Shown here piece by piece: positions 51,053 through 59,532 of a DNA stretch of 64,000 bases. Origin of the DNA: Pseudomonadota bacterium (GTDB taxonomy: Bacteria > Pseudomonadota > Alphaproteobacteria > Rhizobiales > Hyphomicrobiaceae). The stretch covers positions 45,745 through 109,744 of the forward strand of contig JAEZRM010000024.1 in NCBI GenBank assembly GCA_023412805.1, read 5' to 3'. Positions within the stretch are counted from its first letter, which is position 1; each line of letters opens with the position of its first letter. A program made the position numbers and the translations under genes. The notes under the pieces were generated by a model, which was given only the letters and a program-made list of their open reading frames with translations, was not told where the DNA came from and made no database searches.

Positions 51053-52191
51053 TCGCTTTCCCTGCGGAAGACGTGGAGCGTATCGGGGCCCGACATATGG
51101 CGGGCGACACAGACGAGGCCTTGACCGGCGAAATGTTGCTCGAGGTCGGGACCGGCAACTTGAATGGTGGGGCCGGTGCTTTTCGCGGGGCTGACGGCGA
51201 CGATAACCTCGTCGGCAAGACCGGCCGCGAGAAAGGCCGCCCACATCTTCGGTCCGCCTTCGACGAGCAGGCGCGTGACGCCGTTCTTGGCGAGGCGTGC
51301 GAGCAGCGTCGAGAGCACGATCAGGCCGTTGTCCTCGGGATGAATATCGAAGGTCACATGCCCGCGATTGGCGGCATGCGGCGACGCCATCAGCCGCGCC
51401 TCATCGGCGCGTGTCGCGAGCCAGACCATGGGATAGCGGGCGCCCGGTTTGCTGTCGGCGGCCGAATACACTTTGGCCGTTGCCGGCGTGCGCAAGGCGC
51501 CATCGACGATGACGCGTCGGGGCGAGCGGCCCGAAAGGCCGGGCAGGCGGCAATTCAAGGCCGGATCATCCGCGAGAACCGTGCCGGCGCCGACGAGAAT
51601 GGCGTCCGCCTCCGCGCGCAGCAGATGGGCATAGGCCCGCGCCTCGGGGCTCGTCACCCAGACAGGAGCGCCATCGCCGGCAGCAACGGCGTGGCTGGCA
51701 TCGAGGGCCATTTTGAGCTGGACGAACGGGCGCTGTGCCGTTTGCGAGAGAATGTGGCCGAGCGTGACGAGGCGCGCCTCGTCGGCCTGAACACCGATCT
51801 CGACTTTGATGCCGGCTTCGCTGAGCTGGGCGAAACCGCGACCGGAGACGATCGGGTTCGGATCGGGGATCGCGCAGACGACACGCTTCAGACCCGAGCT
51901 GACCATGGCATCGGCGCAGGTCGGCAGACGGCCGGTGTGCGCGCAGGGTTCGAGCGTGAGGTACATGGTGCGGCCGCGTGCGCGCTCGCCGGCGCGTTGC
52001 AGCGCTTCCTTCTCGGCGTGCGGCCGTCCGCCCGGTTGCGTCCATCCGCGTGCGATGACCTCGCCGGTGTCCTCGTTGACGACGATGGCGCCGACGGACG
52101 GATTGGGCGCTGTCGTGCCGAGCCCGCGCCGCGCGACGCGCAGCGCAATGTCCATCATATGTCGGTCGAATGCGGCGCTGGGGGTCGGCAT
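51049..52191 (-). CDS. ribD: Bifunctional riboflavin deaminase/reductase RibD
   Basis: A 380-residue enzyme for two early riboflavin steps. The N-terminal deaminase has the zinc motif H58-A-E60 (GGRPHAE) and P-C83-A-H...T-C92 (EPCAHTGRLPTC); the C-terminal reductase (from about 150) begins PFVQLKMALDASH and contains VEGGPKMWAAFLAAGLADEV. Length is normal. It lies 4 bp after nrdR on the same strand, forming the glyA-nrdR-ribD block usual in this class. Confidence 0.95.
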   Translation of the reverse strand: MPTPSAAFDRHMMDIALRVARRGLGTTAPNPSVGAIVVNEDTGEVIARGWTQPGGRPHAEKEALQRAGERARGRTMYLTLEPCAHTGRLPTCADAMVSSGLKRVVCAIPDPNPIVSGRGFAQLSEAGIKVEIGVQADEARLVTLGHILSQTAQRPFVQLKMALDASHAVAAGDGAPVWVTSPEARAYAHLLRAEADAILVGAGTVLADDPALNCRLPGLSGRSPRRVIVDGALRTPATAKVYSAADSKPGARYPMVWLATRADEARLMASPHAANRGHVTFDIHPEDNGLIVLSTLLARLAKNGVTRLLVEGGPKMWAAFLAAGLADEVIVAVSPAKSTGPTIQVAGPDLEQHFAGQGLVCVARHMSGPDTLHVFRRESE

Positions 52192-52195
52192 CAGC

Positions 52196-52717
52196 TCACT
52201 GCTTCAAGTCCACACCGGGGATGGCCGGCGGCGCCACGTCGGGCGCATCGTCGTTGAGCCCGAGCGGCCGGCCTGCGATCTCGCCGAGCACTTCGTGAAA
52301 GTCGGCCGCTTCGCGGAAGTCGCGGTACACGGAGGCAAAACGCACATAGGCCACGGGATCGAGGGCGCGCAAGCCCTCCATGACCAACTCACCTATGGCG
52401 GAGGAGGTTACCTCAGTCTCGCCCATGCTTTCGAGCTGCCGCACGATGCCGGTCAGCATCCGCTCGATGCGCTCGGGGGCGACCGGGCGTTTGCGCACGG
52501 CGAGCTCGACCGAGCGGGCGAGCTTCTCGCGGTCGAAACCGACGCGGCGACCCGAGCGCTTGGCGACGACGAGTTCGCGCAGTTGCACGCGCTCGAAGGT
52601 CGTGAAGCGGCCACCACAATCGGGACAGATCCGACGCCGACGGATGGCCGCGCCTTCTTCGGTCGGGCGGCTGTCCTTGACCTGGCTGTTCTCGCTCGCG
52701 CAGTAGGGGCAGCGCAT
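52196..52717 (-). CDS. nrdR: Transcriptional repressor NrdR
   Basis: A 173-residue NrdR, which represses ribonucleotide reductase genes in response to ATP/dATP. The N-terminal zinc ribbon uses C3, C6, C31 and C34 (MRCPYCASEN ... RICPDCGGRFTTFERVQLR); the ATP-cone follows at about 45-135 with VAKRSGRRVGFDREKL. The C-terminus is some 20 residues longer than in E. coli and ends in a Pro/Asp-rich stretch. The start follows CCTGGAGG. It is between glyA and ribD. Confidence 0.97.
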   Translation of the reverse strand: MRCPYCASENSQVKDSRPTEEGAAIRRRRICPDCGGRFTTFERVQLRELVVAKRSGRRVGFDREKLARSVELAVRKRPVAPERIERMLTGIVRQLESMGETEVTSSAIGELVMEGLRALDPVAYVRFASVYRDFREAADFHEVLGEIAGRPLGLNDDAPDVAPPAIPGVDLKQ

Positions 52718-52806
52718 CGGTTGGCCTCCAGGTAGGGCAGGCGGGCCCGGTTCTGGCGGGCCTCGTTGAGCGGCCGGCCCGGCTGATATTGGCCGGGCGC
52801 GGAGCT

Positions 52807-54108
52807 TCAGTCGTAGATGGGAAAACGCTCGCAGAGAGCGATGGCTTCCTCGCGGATGCGGTGCTCGATCTGGGCGTCGCCGGCATCGCCATTGCGCGCG
52901 AGACCGTCCAGCACCTCGATGATCATGCGGCCGATCTCCTGGAATTCGCCCGTGCCGAAACCGCGCGTGGTGCCGGCCGGCGTGCCGAGGCGAATGCCCG
53001 ACGTCACGAACGGCTTCTGCGGGTCGAAGGGCACGCCGTTCTTGTTGCACGTGATGTGCGCACGCCCGAGTGCGATCTCGGAGGCCTTGCCTGTGAGCTT
53101 CTTCGGCTGCAGGTCGACCAGCAGGAGATGGTTGTCCGTGCCGCCGGCGACGATGTTATAGCCGCCCGCCTTGATGGTCTCGGCAAGCACCTTGGCATTG
53201 TCCACGACGGCCTTGGCGTAGACCTTGAACGACGGCTGCAGTGCCTCATGGAACGCCACGGCCTTGGCGGCGATAATATGCATGAGGGGGCCACCCTGGA
53301 GGCCCGGAAACACAGCCGAATTGATCTTCTTGGCGATATCCTCGTCGTTCGTGAGGATGATGCCGCCGCGCGGGCCGCGCAGTGATTTGTGCGTAGTCGT
53401 CGTCACGACATGGGCGTGCGGCACGGGCGAAGGGTGCACGCCACCCGCCACGAGGCCCGCGATATGGGCCATGTCCACCATGAGATAGGCGCCGACGCTG
53501 TCCGCGATCGCGCGGAAGCGCGCCCAGTCCCAGAACCGAGAGTAGGCGGTGCCGCCGGCCAGGATCAGCTTTGGCTTGTTGGCCTTGGCGATCCGCTCGA
53601 CCTCGTCGAGGTCAATAAGCTGATCGTCCTTGCGCACGCCATAGGGCACGACCTTGAACCACTTGCCGCTCATGTTCACGGGCGAGCCGTGCGTGAGATG
53701 GCCGCCGGCATTGAGATCGAGACCCATGAACGTGTCGCCGGGCTGCAGCAGCGCCAGGAAGACGGCCTGGTTCATCTGGCTGCCCGAGTTCGGCTGCACG
53801 TTCGCGAATTTGGCGCCGAAAAGCTTTTTGGCGCGATCGATGGCGAGCGTCTCGATTTCGTCAACGTACTGGCAGCCGCCGTAATAGCGCTTGCCCGGGT
53901 AGCCCTCGGCGTACTTGTTTGTGAGAACCGTACCGGCGGCCTCAAGGACGGCGCGCGAAACGATGTTCTCCGACGCGATGAGCTCGATCTCGGTCTGCTG
54001 GCGCACGAGCTCGCGACCGACGGAACCGAACACCTCGGGATCAGCCTCGGCGAGGGACTGGGCGAAAAAGGCGTTCTGCGCTTCACGAGCGCGCGCGGCG
54101 GTCGACAT
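52807..54108 (-). CDS. glyA: Serine hydroxymethyltransferase
   Basis: A 433-residue PLP enzyme that converts serine and tetrahydrofolate to glycine and methylene-THF. The PLP lysine is in VVTTTTHKSLRGPRGG; ASENIVSRAVLEAAGTVLTN, KYAEGYPGKRYYGG and LNAGGHLTHGS are typical. Length is normal. First gene of the glyA-nrdR-ribD-thioesterase operon; its start is divergent from the MoxR gene across 232 bp. Confidence 0.97.
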   Translation of the reverse strand: MSTAARAREAQNAFFAQSLAEADPEVFGSVGRELVRQQTEIELIASENIVSRAVLEAAGTVLTNKYAEGYPGKRYYGGCQYVDEIETLAIDRAKKLFGAKFANVQPNSGSQMNQAVFLALLQPGDTFMGLDLNAGGHLTHGSPVNMSGKWFKVVPYGVRKDDQLIDLDEVERIAKANKPKLILAGGTAYSRFWDWARFRAIADSVGAYLMVDMAHIAGLVAGGVHPSPVPHAHVVTTTTHKSLRGPRGGIILTNDEDIAKKINSAVFPGLQGGPLMHIIAAKAVAFHEALQPSFKVYAKAVVDNAKVLAETIKAGGYNIVAGGTDNHLLLVDLQPKKLTGKASEIALGRAHITCNKNGVPFDPQKPFVTSGIRLGTPAGTTRGFGTGEFQEIGRMIIEVLDGLARNGDAGDAQIEHRIREEAIALCERFPIYD

Positions 54109-54340
54109 GGGCGGATCCCGGAGTGTTGAAGGCGTAACCGTGTGTTACGGCGGCCCTCTTAGCAGCGTTTACCGGCTCAGCCAATGGCTTGGGGCAATGG
54201 CTCCCGGTACACCCGACATCTTGGGCCCACCCCTCCCCAGGCACATGGCCGCATCCCGGGAGAGGGGGCGGGTTCCGGTTGCTCCTGCTCGGCCGAGCCC
54301 CTAATCTGCCGCGGTTTTTTGCGCCCATCTGCGAGGCTTC

Positions 54341-55192
54341 ATGAAGTTCACGGGAAGCAAGTCCTACGTCGCGACCGACGATCTGAAGGTCGCGGTGAAC
54401 GCGTCGATCACGCTCGAGCGTCCGCTCCTCATCAAGGGGGAGCCCGGGACCGGCAAGACCGTGCTTGCACAGGAGGTCGCCAAGGCGCTCGGTGCCCCGC
54501 TCATCGAGTGGCACATCAAGTCGACCATCAAGGCCCAGCAGGGGCTTTACGAGTACGACGCTGTGTCGCGTCTGCGTGACAGCCAGCTCGGCGACGAGAA
54601 GGTCAAGGACATCTCGAACTACATTAAGCGCGGCAAGCTGTGGGAGGCGTTCACGGCCGATGTGCGCCCCGTGCTCCTGATCGACGAGATCGACAAGGCG
54701 GACATCGAGTTCCCAAACGACCTCCTTCAGGAGCTCGATCGCATGGAATTCTTCGTCTACGAGACGGGCCAGACAATTAAGGCGCACAAGCGTCCGATCG
54801 TGATGATCACGTCGAACAACGAGAAGGAGCTGCCGGACGCGTTCCTGCGCCGCTGCTTCTTCCACTACATCAAGTTCCCCGATCCCGAGACCATGAAGGC
54901 CATCGTCGAGGTCCATTTCCCAGATCTCAAGGGGCGGCTCGTTACGGAAGCGCTCAAGATCTTCTACGACATGCGCGACGTGCCGGGTCTCAAGAAGAAG
55001 CCCTCGACGTCGGAGCTGCTGGACTGGATCAAGCTGCTCATGAACGAGGACATCGGGCCCGAGACGCTGCGCGAGACGGATCCGCGCAAGCTGATCCCGC
55101 CGCTGCACGGCGCATTGCTCAAGAACGAGCAGGACGTGCACCTCTTCGAGCGCCTCGCCTTCATGTCCCGGCGCAAGGAAAGCCAGAATTAG
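54341..55192 (+). CDS. MoxR-family AAA ATPase
   Basis: A 283-residue AAA+ protein of the MoxR group: Walker A KGEPGTGKT at about 32-40, Walker B PVLLIDEIDKAD near 104-115, sensor-1 VMITSNNEKELP, and the Arg-finger region FLRRCFFHYIKFP. MoxR proteins help mature enzyme complexes, usually with a von Willebrand-domain partner. The usual VWA (CoxE-like) gene does not follow; aroA is next. A CoxSLM-type enzyme exists at 33-37 kb, but a link is conjecture. Divergent from glyA. Confidence 0.92.
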   Translation: MKFTGSKSYVATDDLKVAVNASITLERPLLIKGEPGTGKTVLAQEVAKALGAPLIEWHIKSTIKAQQGLYEYDAVSRLRDSQLGDEKVKDISNYIKRGKLWEAFTADVRPVLLIDEIDKADIEFPNDLLQELDRMEFFVYETGQTIKAHKRPIVMITSNNEKELPDAFLRRCFFHYIKFPDPETMKAIVEVHFPDLKGRLVTEALKIFYDMRDVPGLKKKPSTSELLDWIKLLMNEDIGPETLRETDPRKLIPPLHGALLKNEQDVHLFERLAFMSRRKESQN

Positions 55193-55278
55193 CAGCGAGA
55201 CGCTGTCAGGCAGCCTCTGACAGGCTATAAGCGGCGAACGGGCTTCGGCGCCCGCGATGGATTATTGGCGGACGGCTG

Positions 55279-56616
55279 ATGAAGACCCAAGGACAGGCAA
55301 AACCTCTGACAGCCGGGCGAGCGAACGCGCTCAACGGCACCGTGCGCGTGCCGGGCGACAAGTCGATCTCGCACCGTTCGCTCATGCTCGGCGCCGTGGC
55401 GACGGGCGTGACGCGTATTCGTGGCCTGCTCGAGGCCGAGGATGTGATTAACACGGCGCATGCCGTGACGGCACTCGGCGCCCCCGCCAAGAAGAACGGC
55501 GATATTTGGGAGGTCACCGGACGCGGTGTCGGCGGGCTCAAGCAGCCGGCGGAAGCGCTTGATTTCGGCAATTCGGGTACGGGCTCGCGCCTCATGCTCG
55601 GGATCATCGCGGGCCACCCGATCGAGGTGAAGCTCATCGGCGATGCCTCGCTCTCGCGCCGGCCCATGGGGCGGGTGCTGAACCCGCTGCGCCAGATGGG
55701 CCTCGAAACCGTCGACAACAAGGACACGCTGCCGCTGACCGTGCGTGGCAGCGATCAGCTCGTGCCCATGGAGTACGTGCTTCCTGTACCGAGTGCACAG
55801 GTGAAGAGCGCGATCCTGTTCGCTGGTCTCCATGCCATGGGCGAGACGACCGTCATCGAGAAGGAAGCGACGCGCGACCATACCGAGCGGATGCTGCGCT
55901 ACTTCGGCGGCGATGTACGGACCCAGAAGACGGCGGACGGCACGCGGATCACGGTCAAAGGCAACGCTGAACTGGAAGGTAAGCCGGTCACGGTGCCGGG
56001 CGATCCGTCCTCCGCCGCGTTCCTGATCGCGGCTGCGGTGCTGGTGCCGGACTCCGACGTCACCGTCGAAGGCATTCTCTACAACCCGACGCGCACGGGC
56101 TTCTACAAGACGCTCCAGGAAATGGGCGCCGATATCACGCTCCTGAACATGCGCGAGGAAGGTGGCGAGCCGATTGCCGATGTTCGTGCGCGCGGCGGCA
56201 AGCAGCTCAAGGGCGTGCGCGTACCGCCCGAGCGGGCGCCGTCCATGATCGACGAGTATCCCGTGCTGGCGGCCGTGGCGGCCTTCGCCGAGGGTGCGAC
56301 GCGCATGGAAGGGCTCGCCGAGCTGAAGGTGAAGGAGAGCGACCGCCTCGCCGCGACGGCGGCCGGGCTCGCGGCTAATGGCGTCGAGTCCAAGGTCGAG
56401 GGCGATACGCTTATCGTCACGGGCAGCAAGGCGGTGCCCGGCGGCGGCACGGTCGCGACGCATCTCGATCACCGCATTGCCATGGCCTTTTTGACGCTCG
56501 GACTCGTGAGCGAGAAGCCGGTGACGGTCGACGATAGCCGCGTGATCGCGACGAGCTTCCCCGAGTTCCGCGGGCTCATGGAGCAACTCGGCGCGCGCTA
56601 TGACGCTGGCGCTTGA
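55279..56616 (+). CDS. aroA: EPSP synthase (3-phosphoshikimate 1-carboxyvinyltransferase), class II
   Basis: A 445-residue EPSP synthase, shikimate pathway step six. The motif GDKSISHRSLMLGA is at about 26-39; SAQVKSAILFAGLHAMGETTV and DEYPVLAVAAAFAEG-type segment (IDEYPVLAAVAAFAEGATR) follow. The overall sequence matches class II enzymes of the CP4 type. At the inhibitor-sensitive loop it reads FGNSGTGSRL; CP4 has Ala where this has Gly (NAATG), so this enzyme may be glyphosate-sensitive. It starts 86 bp after the MoxR gene and precedes cmk by 18 bp. Confidence 0.96.
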   Translation: MKTQGQAKPLTAGRANALNGTVRVPGDKSISHRSLMLGAVATGVTRIRGLLEAEDVINTAHAVTALGAPAKKNGDIWEVTGRGVGGLKQPAEALDFGNSGTGSRLMLGIIAGHPIEVKLIGDASLSRRPMGRVLNPLRQMGLETVDNKDTLPLTVRGSDQLVPMEYVLPVPSAQVKSAILFAGLHAMGETTVIEKEATRDHTERMLRYFGGDVRTQKTADGTRITVKGNAELEGKPVTVPGDPSSAAFLIAAAVLVPDSDVTVEGILYNPTRTGFYKTLQEMGADITLLNMREEGGEPIADVRARGGKQLKGVRVPPERAPSMIDEYPVLAAVAAFAEGATRMEGLAELKVKESDRLAATAAGLAANGVESKVEGDTLIVTGSKAVPGGGTVATHLDHRIAMAFLTLGLVSEKPVTVDDSRVIATSFPEFRGLMEQLGARYDAGA

Positions 56617-56634
56617 TTCGGGAGCTGGGTGCCG

Positions 56635-57276
56635 ATGATCATCGCCATCGACGGTCCCGCGGCTTCCGGCAAGGGGACACTCGCGCAGCGCATTGCCGGC
56701 CATTTTGGCTACGTGTGGCTGGACACGGGCCTGCTCTATCGAGCCGTCGCGCGCGATGTGCTGGCGGCCAGCGCCGATCTCGAGGATGCCGAGGCGGCCG
56801 CGCGGGCGGCCACCGCCCTCGATGCCGGGAGTCTCGGCGATCCCGCACTCAGGTCCACGGCGGTGGGAGAGGCCGCCTCGGTCGTGGCAAAACATCCCTC
56901 CGTTCGGGTAGCCCTCCTTGATTTCCAGCGGAATTTTGCGCGCACGCCGCCCGGCGCCGTGCTGGATGGGCGCGATATCGGCACGGTCATCTGCCCGGAC
57001 GCGGACGTGAAGATCTTCGTCACCGCCGCCGTCGAGATTAGGGCCCGGCGCCGCTTCGAGGAGTATGTGCGTCGCGGGGAGAATGTGACCTTCGAGGAGG
57101 TGCTCGACGTCATCCGCCAGCGCGATGCCCGGGATGCGAGCCGTTCAGCGGCCCCCCTCGTGCAGGCCCCTGACGCCATCCTGCTCGATACGAGCGGCAT
57201 GGATATCGAAACGGCGTTTGCTGCGGCCCTGGACATCATTTCCCGCGCCACGAGCGGCCGATCCGAAGCGCGTTAA
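56635..57276 (+). CDS. cmk: Cytidylate kinase
   Basis: A 213-residue CMP/dCMP kinase. The P-loop is in IIAIDGPAASGKGTLA (residues 2-17), followed by WLDTGLLYRAVA, the CMP-binding LDGRDIGTVICPDADVKIF and RQRDARDASRSAAPL. The ATG at 56635 is used; a GTG two codons upstream with GGGAGC nearer is possible. The order aroA-cmk-rpsA is common in proteobacteria. Confidence 0.95.
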   Translation: MIIAIDGPAASGKGTLAQRIAGHFGYVWLDTGLLYRAVARDVLAASADLEDAEAAARAATALDAGSLGDPALRSTAVGEAASVVAKHPSVRVALLDFQRNFARTPPGAVLDGRDIGTVICPDADVKIFVTAAVEIRARRRFEEYVRRGENVTFEEVLDVIRQRDARDASRSAAPLVQAPDAILLDTSGMDIETAFAAALDIISRATSGRSEAR

Positions 57277-57580
57277 GCCTTGCTTTCGGGCCTCCGAAGC
57301 GCTATCTGACCGTTGCTCCACCTACCCAGGACTGATCAAGAGGAGATCAGCCAGCTCGGCCCGCTGAAACGGCGGACCTAATCAGAGCTGCGGGCCTTGC
57401 CCTCCGCCGGTGGCACTCGAGCAAACAAGCCAGAACAACCGACGAAGCTTCGGGGGTTTGCGCGCATGGCCGTTTGGGCCGGTGCGGTACCTCCCACAAG
57501 CGTCGTTCCGACTTCGAACGCACGGGCGGCAGACCACGGTCGGCTGGCCCGTATCCCGCATTCAACAGATTGGAGCCTAA
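57277..57580. other. cmk-rpsA intergenic region and rpsA leader
   Basis: A 304-bp gap. It contains a small hairpin CTGATC-AAGAGGA-GATCAG (57332-57350) with a purine-rich loop, and nothing recognisable as a gene. rpsA probably has its own promoter here as well as read-through from aroA-cmk. S1 autoregulates its own synthesis through the leader in E. coli; the same could hold here. Confidence 0.4.
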
Positions 57581-59302
57581 ATGAGCACGACTGCTGCACC
57601 CAATGAAATGAACCCCTCACGGGCCGACTTCGAGGCCCTGCTGAACGAGAGCCTTTCCGGCGGCAACGGCGCCTTCGAGGGCCAGGTCGTCAAGGGCAAG
57701 ATCACGGCGATCGAGAAGGATCTCGCCGTCATCGACGTCGGCCTCAAGATGGAAGGCCGCGTGGCACTCAAGGAATTCGGCGCCTCCGGCCGCAACAGCG
57801 ACCTCAAGGTCGGCGACGAGGTCGAGGTCTACCTGGAGCGCGTCGAGAATGCGCTCGGTGAGGCCGTCCTCTCGCGCGACAAGGCGCGCCGCGAGGAGAG
57901 CTGGACCCGTCTCGAGAAGCGCTTCGAAGCCAACGAGAAGGTCGAAGGCGTCATCTTCAACAAGGTCAAGGGCGGCTTCACGGTCGATCTCGACGGCGCC
58001 GTGGCGTTCCTGCCGGGCTCGCAGGTGGACATCCGTCCCGTGCGCGACATCGGCCCGCTGATGAATCAGCCGACCCAGTTCCAGATCCTCAAGATGGACC
58101 GCCGTCGTGGCAACATCGTCGTCTCGCGCCGCTCGGTGCTCGAGGAGACGCGGGCCGAGCAGCGGACCGAGATCGTCGCTCGCCTCGCCGAAGGTCAGGT
58201 CATCGACGGCGTGGTCAAGAACATCACGGATTACGGTGCGTTCATCGACCTCGGCGGCATCGACGGCCTGCTGCACGTCACCGACATGGCATGGCGCCGC
58301 GTCAATCATCCGAGCGATGTCGTCAACGTCGGCGACACCGTGAAGGTGCAGATCATCCGCATCAACCCGGAGACGCAGCGCATCAGCCTCGGCATCAAGC
58401 AGCTGCAGGCGGACCCGTGGGAGGGCATCGAGGCGAAATACCCGGTCGGCGCCCGCTTCACCGGCACGGTGACGAACATCGCCGACTACGGTGCGTTCGT
58501 GGAGCTGGAGCCGGGCGTCAAAGGCCTGATCCACGTCTCCGAGATGAGCTGGACGAAGAAGAACGTCCATCCTGGCAAGATCGTCTCGACGAGCCAGCAG
58601 GTGGAAGTCCAGATCCTCGAGGTCGATCCCAACAAGCGCCGCATCAGCCTTGGCCTGAAGCAGACGCAGGAGAACCCCTGGGAGGCGTTCCTGGCTCAGC
58701 ATCCGAAGGGCGCGACCGTCGAGGGTCCGATCCGCAACATCACCGAGTTCGGCCTGTTCATCGGCCTCGATGGCGGTGTCGACGGCATGGTCCACCTGTC
58801 GGATCTCGACTGGAACCGCGCCGGTGACGAGGTCATCAAGGAGTACAAGAAGGGCGACAACGTCAGCGCCGTGGTGCTTGACGTCGATCCGCAGAAGGAG
58901 CGGATCTCGCTCGGCATCAAGCAGTTCTCCGGTGACCCGCTCGACGTGATCAGCCGCTTCAAGAAGGGCGACCCGGTAACCTGCGAGGTCATCGCGGTGC
59001 AGGACAACGGCATCGAGGTGAAGATCGCCGGGACCGACGTGACGAGCTTCATCAAGCGTTCGGATCTCTCCCGCGATCGTGCCGAGCAGCGGCCTGAGCG
59101 CTTCAACGTCGGCGACAAGGTCGATGCTGCGGTGCTGAGCGTCGATAAGGCGAGCCGCCGGATCTCGGTGTCGGTCAAGCAGCTCGAGCTGGCCGAGGAG
59201 AAGCAGGCCGTCGCACAATACGGCTCTACGGACTCGGGCGCTTCGCTGGGCGACATCTTCAAGGCCGCCATCAAGAAGCGCGAGGACGAAACGAAGGAGT
59301 GA
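57581..59302 (+). CDS. rpsA: 30S ribosomal protein S1
   Basis: A 573-residue S1 with six S1 OB-fold repeats, at roughly residues 30-95, 115-180, 200-268, 287-353, 370-440 and 455-525. Typical RNA-binding segments recur, for example NITDYGAFIDLGGIDGLLH, then NIADYGAFVELEPGVKGLIH. The C-terminal 45 residues are charged and end KKREDETKE. S1 brings mRNA to the ribosome. The gene has no strong Shine-Dalgarno sequence before ATG (GGAGCCTAA). Its stop codon overlaps the start of an 81-bp inverted-repeat element. Confidence 0.98.
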   Translation: MSTTAAPNEMNPSRADFEALLNESLSGGNGAFEGQVVKGKITAIEKDLAVIDVGLKMEGRVALKEFGASGRNSDLKVGDEVEVYLERVENALGEAVLSRDKARREESWTRLEKRFEANEKVEGVIFNKVKGGFTVDLDGAVAFLPGSQVDIRPVRDIGPLMNQPTQFQILKMDRRRGNIVVSRRSVLEETRAEQRTEIVARLAEGQVIDGVVKNITDYGAFIDLGGIDGLLHVTDMAWRRVNHPSDVVNVGDTVKVQIIRINPETQRISLGIKQLQADPWEGIEAKYPVGARFTGTVTNIADYGAFVELEPGVKGLIHVSEMSWTKKNVHPGKIVSTSQQVEVQILEVDPNKRRISLGLKQTQENPWEAFLAQHPKGATVEGPIRNITEFGLFIGLDGGVDGMVHLSDLDWNRAGDEVIKEYKKGDNVSAVVLDVDPQKERISLGIKQFSGDPLDVISRFKKGDPVTCEVIAVQDNGIEVKIAGTDVTSFIKRSDLSRDRAEQRPERFNVGDKVDAAVLSVDKASRRISVSVKQLELAEEKQAVAQYGSTDSGASLGDIFKAAIKKREDETKE

Positions 59303-59382
59303 GCTAGTGGTCCGATTCCAACATTTGCATCCCATCGGGGTAAGCTCGAGAGCAAATGTCAAATTCAAATGCTCCACTAGCT
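59302..59382. repeat. 81-bp nested inverted-repeat element
   Basis: Outer arms AGCTAGTGG (59302-59310) and CCACTAGCT (59374-59382) are exact complements. Inside, ACATTTGC (59321-59328) and GCAAATGT (59352-59359) form a second pair. The sequence is AT-richer than its surroundings, contains further related CAAAT words, and begins at the last base of the rpsA stop. Layout and size are like a small MITE or palindromic repeat; similar TAGTGG-TCCGATTCC elements are, to my knowledge, found in other Hyphomicrobiales. Confidence 0.7.
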
Positions 59383-59401
59383 AACCCGAGCTCAGATCCC
59401 G

Positions 59402-59430
59402 GGAGCGCAGCCATCGGCTGCGCTCCTTTT
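59402..59430 (+). terminator. Rho-independent terminator of rpsA
   Basis: An 11-bp GC stem (GGAGCGCAGCC) with loop ATC is followed by TTTT, 100 bp after the rpsA stop. Confidence 0.93.
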
Positions 59431-59532
59431 CGTCTAGGGCGGGCGATCAATCGTTGAACAGCCCACCCCGGCAGCTTAATTTCATGGCCAACGTCTTGTG
59501 TGACAGCCGCCCGCGTGCGGCACGGGAGTAGC

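Noticed and set aside
54210..54300. Fifth copy of the structured repeat upstream of the MoxR gene
   Set aside because: The region is GC-rich with a CCCACCCCTCCCC...GGGAGAGGGGGCGGG pairing, but it lacks the GGCC-TACC-GGCC, AGTC and TCGCGCC hairpins.
55225..56895. 556-codon frame antisense to aroA and cmk
   Set aside because: Low-complexity His/Arg-rich translation typical of antisense GC-rich DNA, no domain.
57617..59377. 586-codon frame antisense to rpsA
   Set aside because: Reverse-complement of the six S1 repeats, giving an artefactual repeated protein of Asp/Leu/Val.
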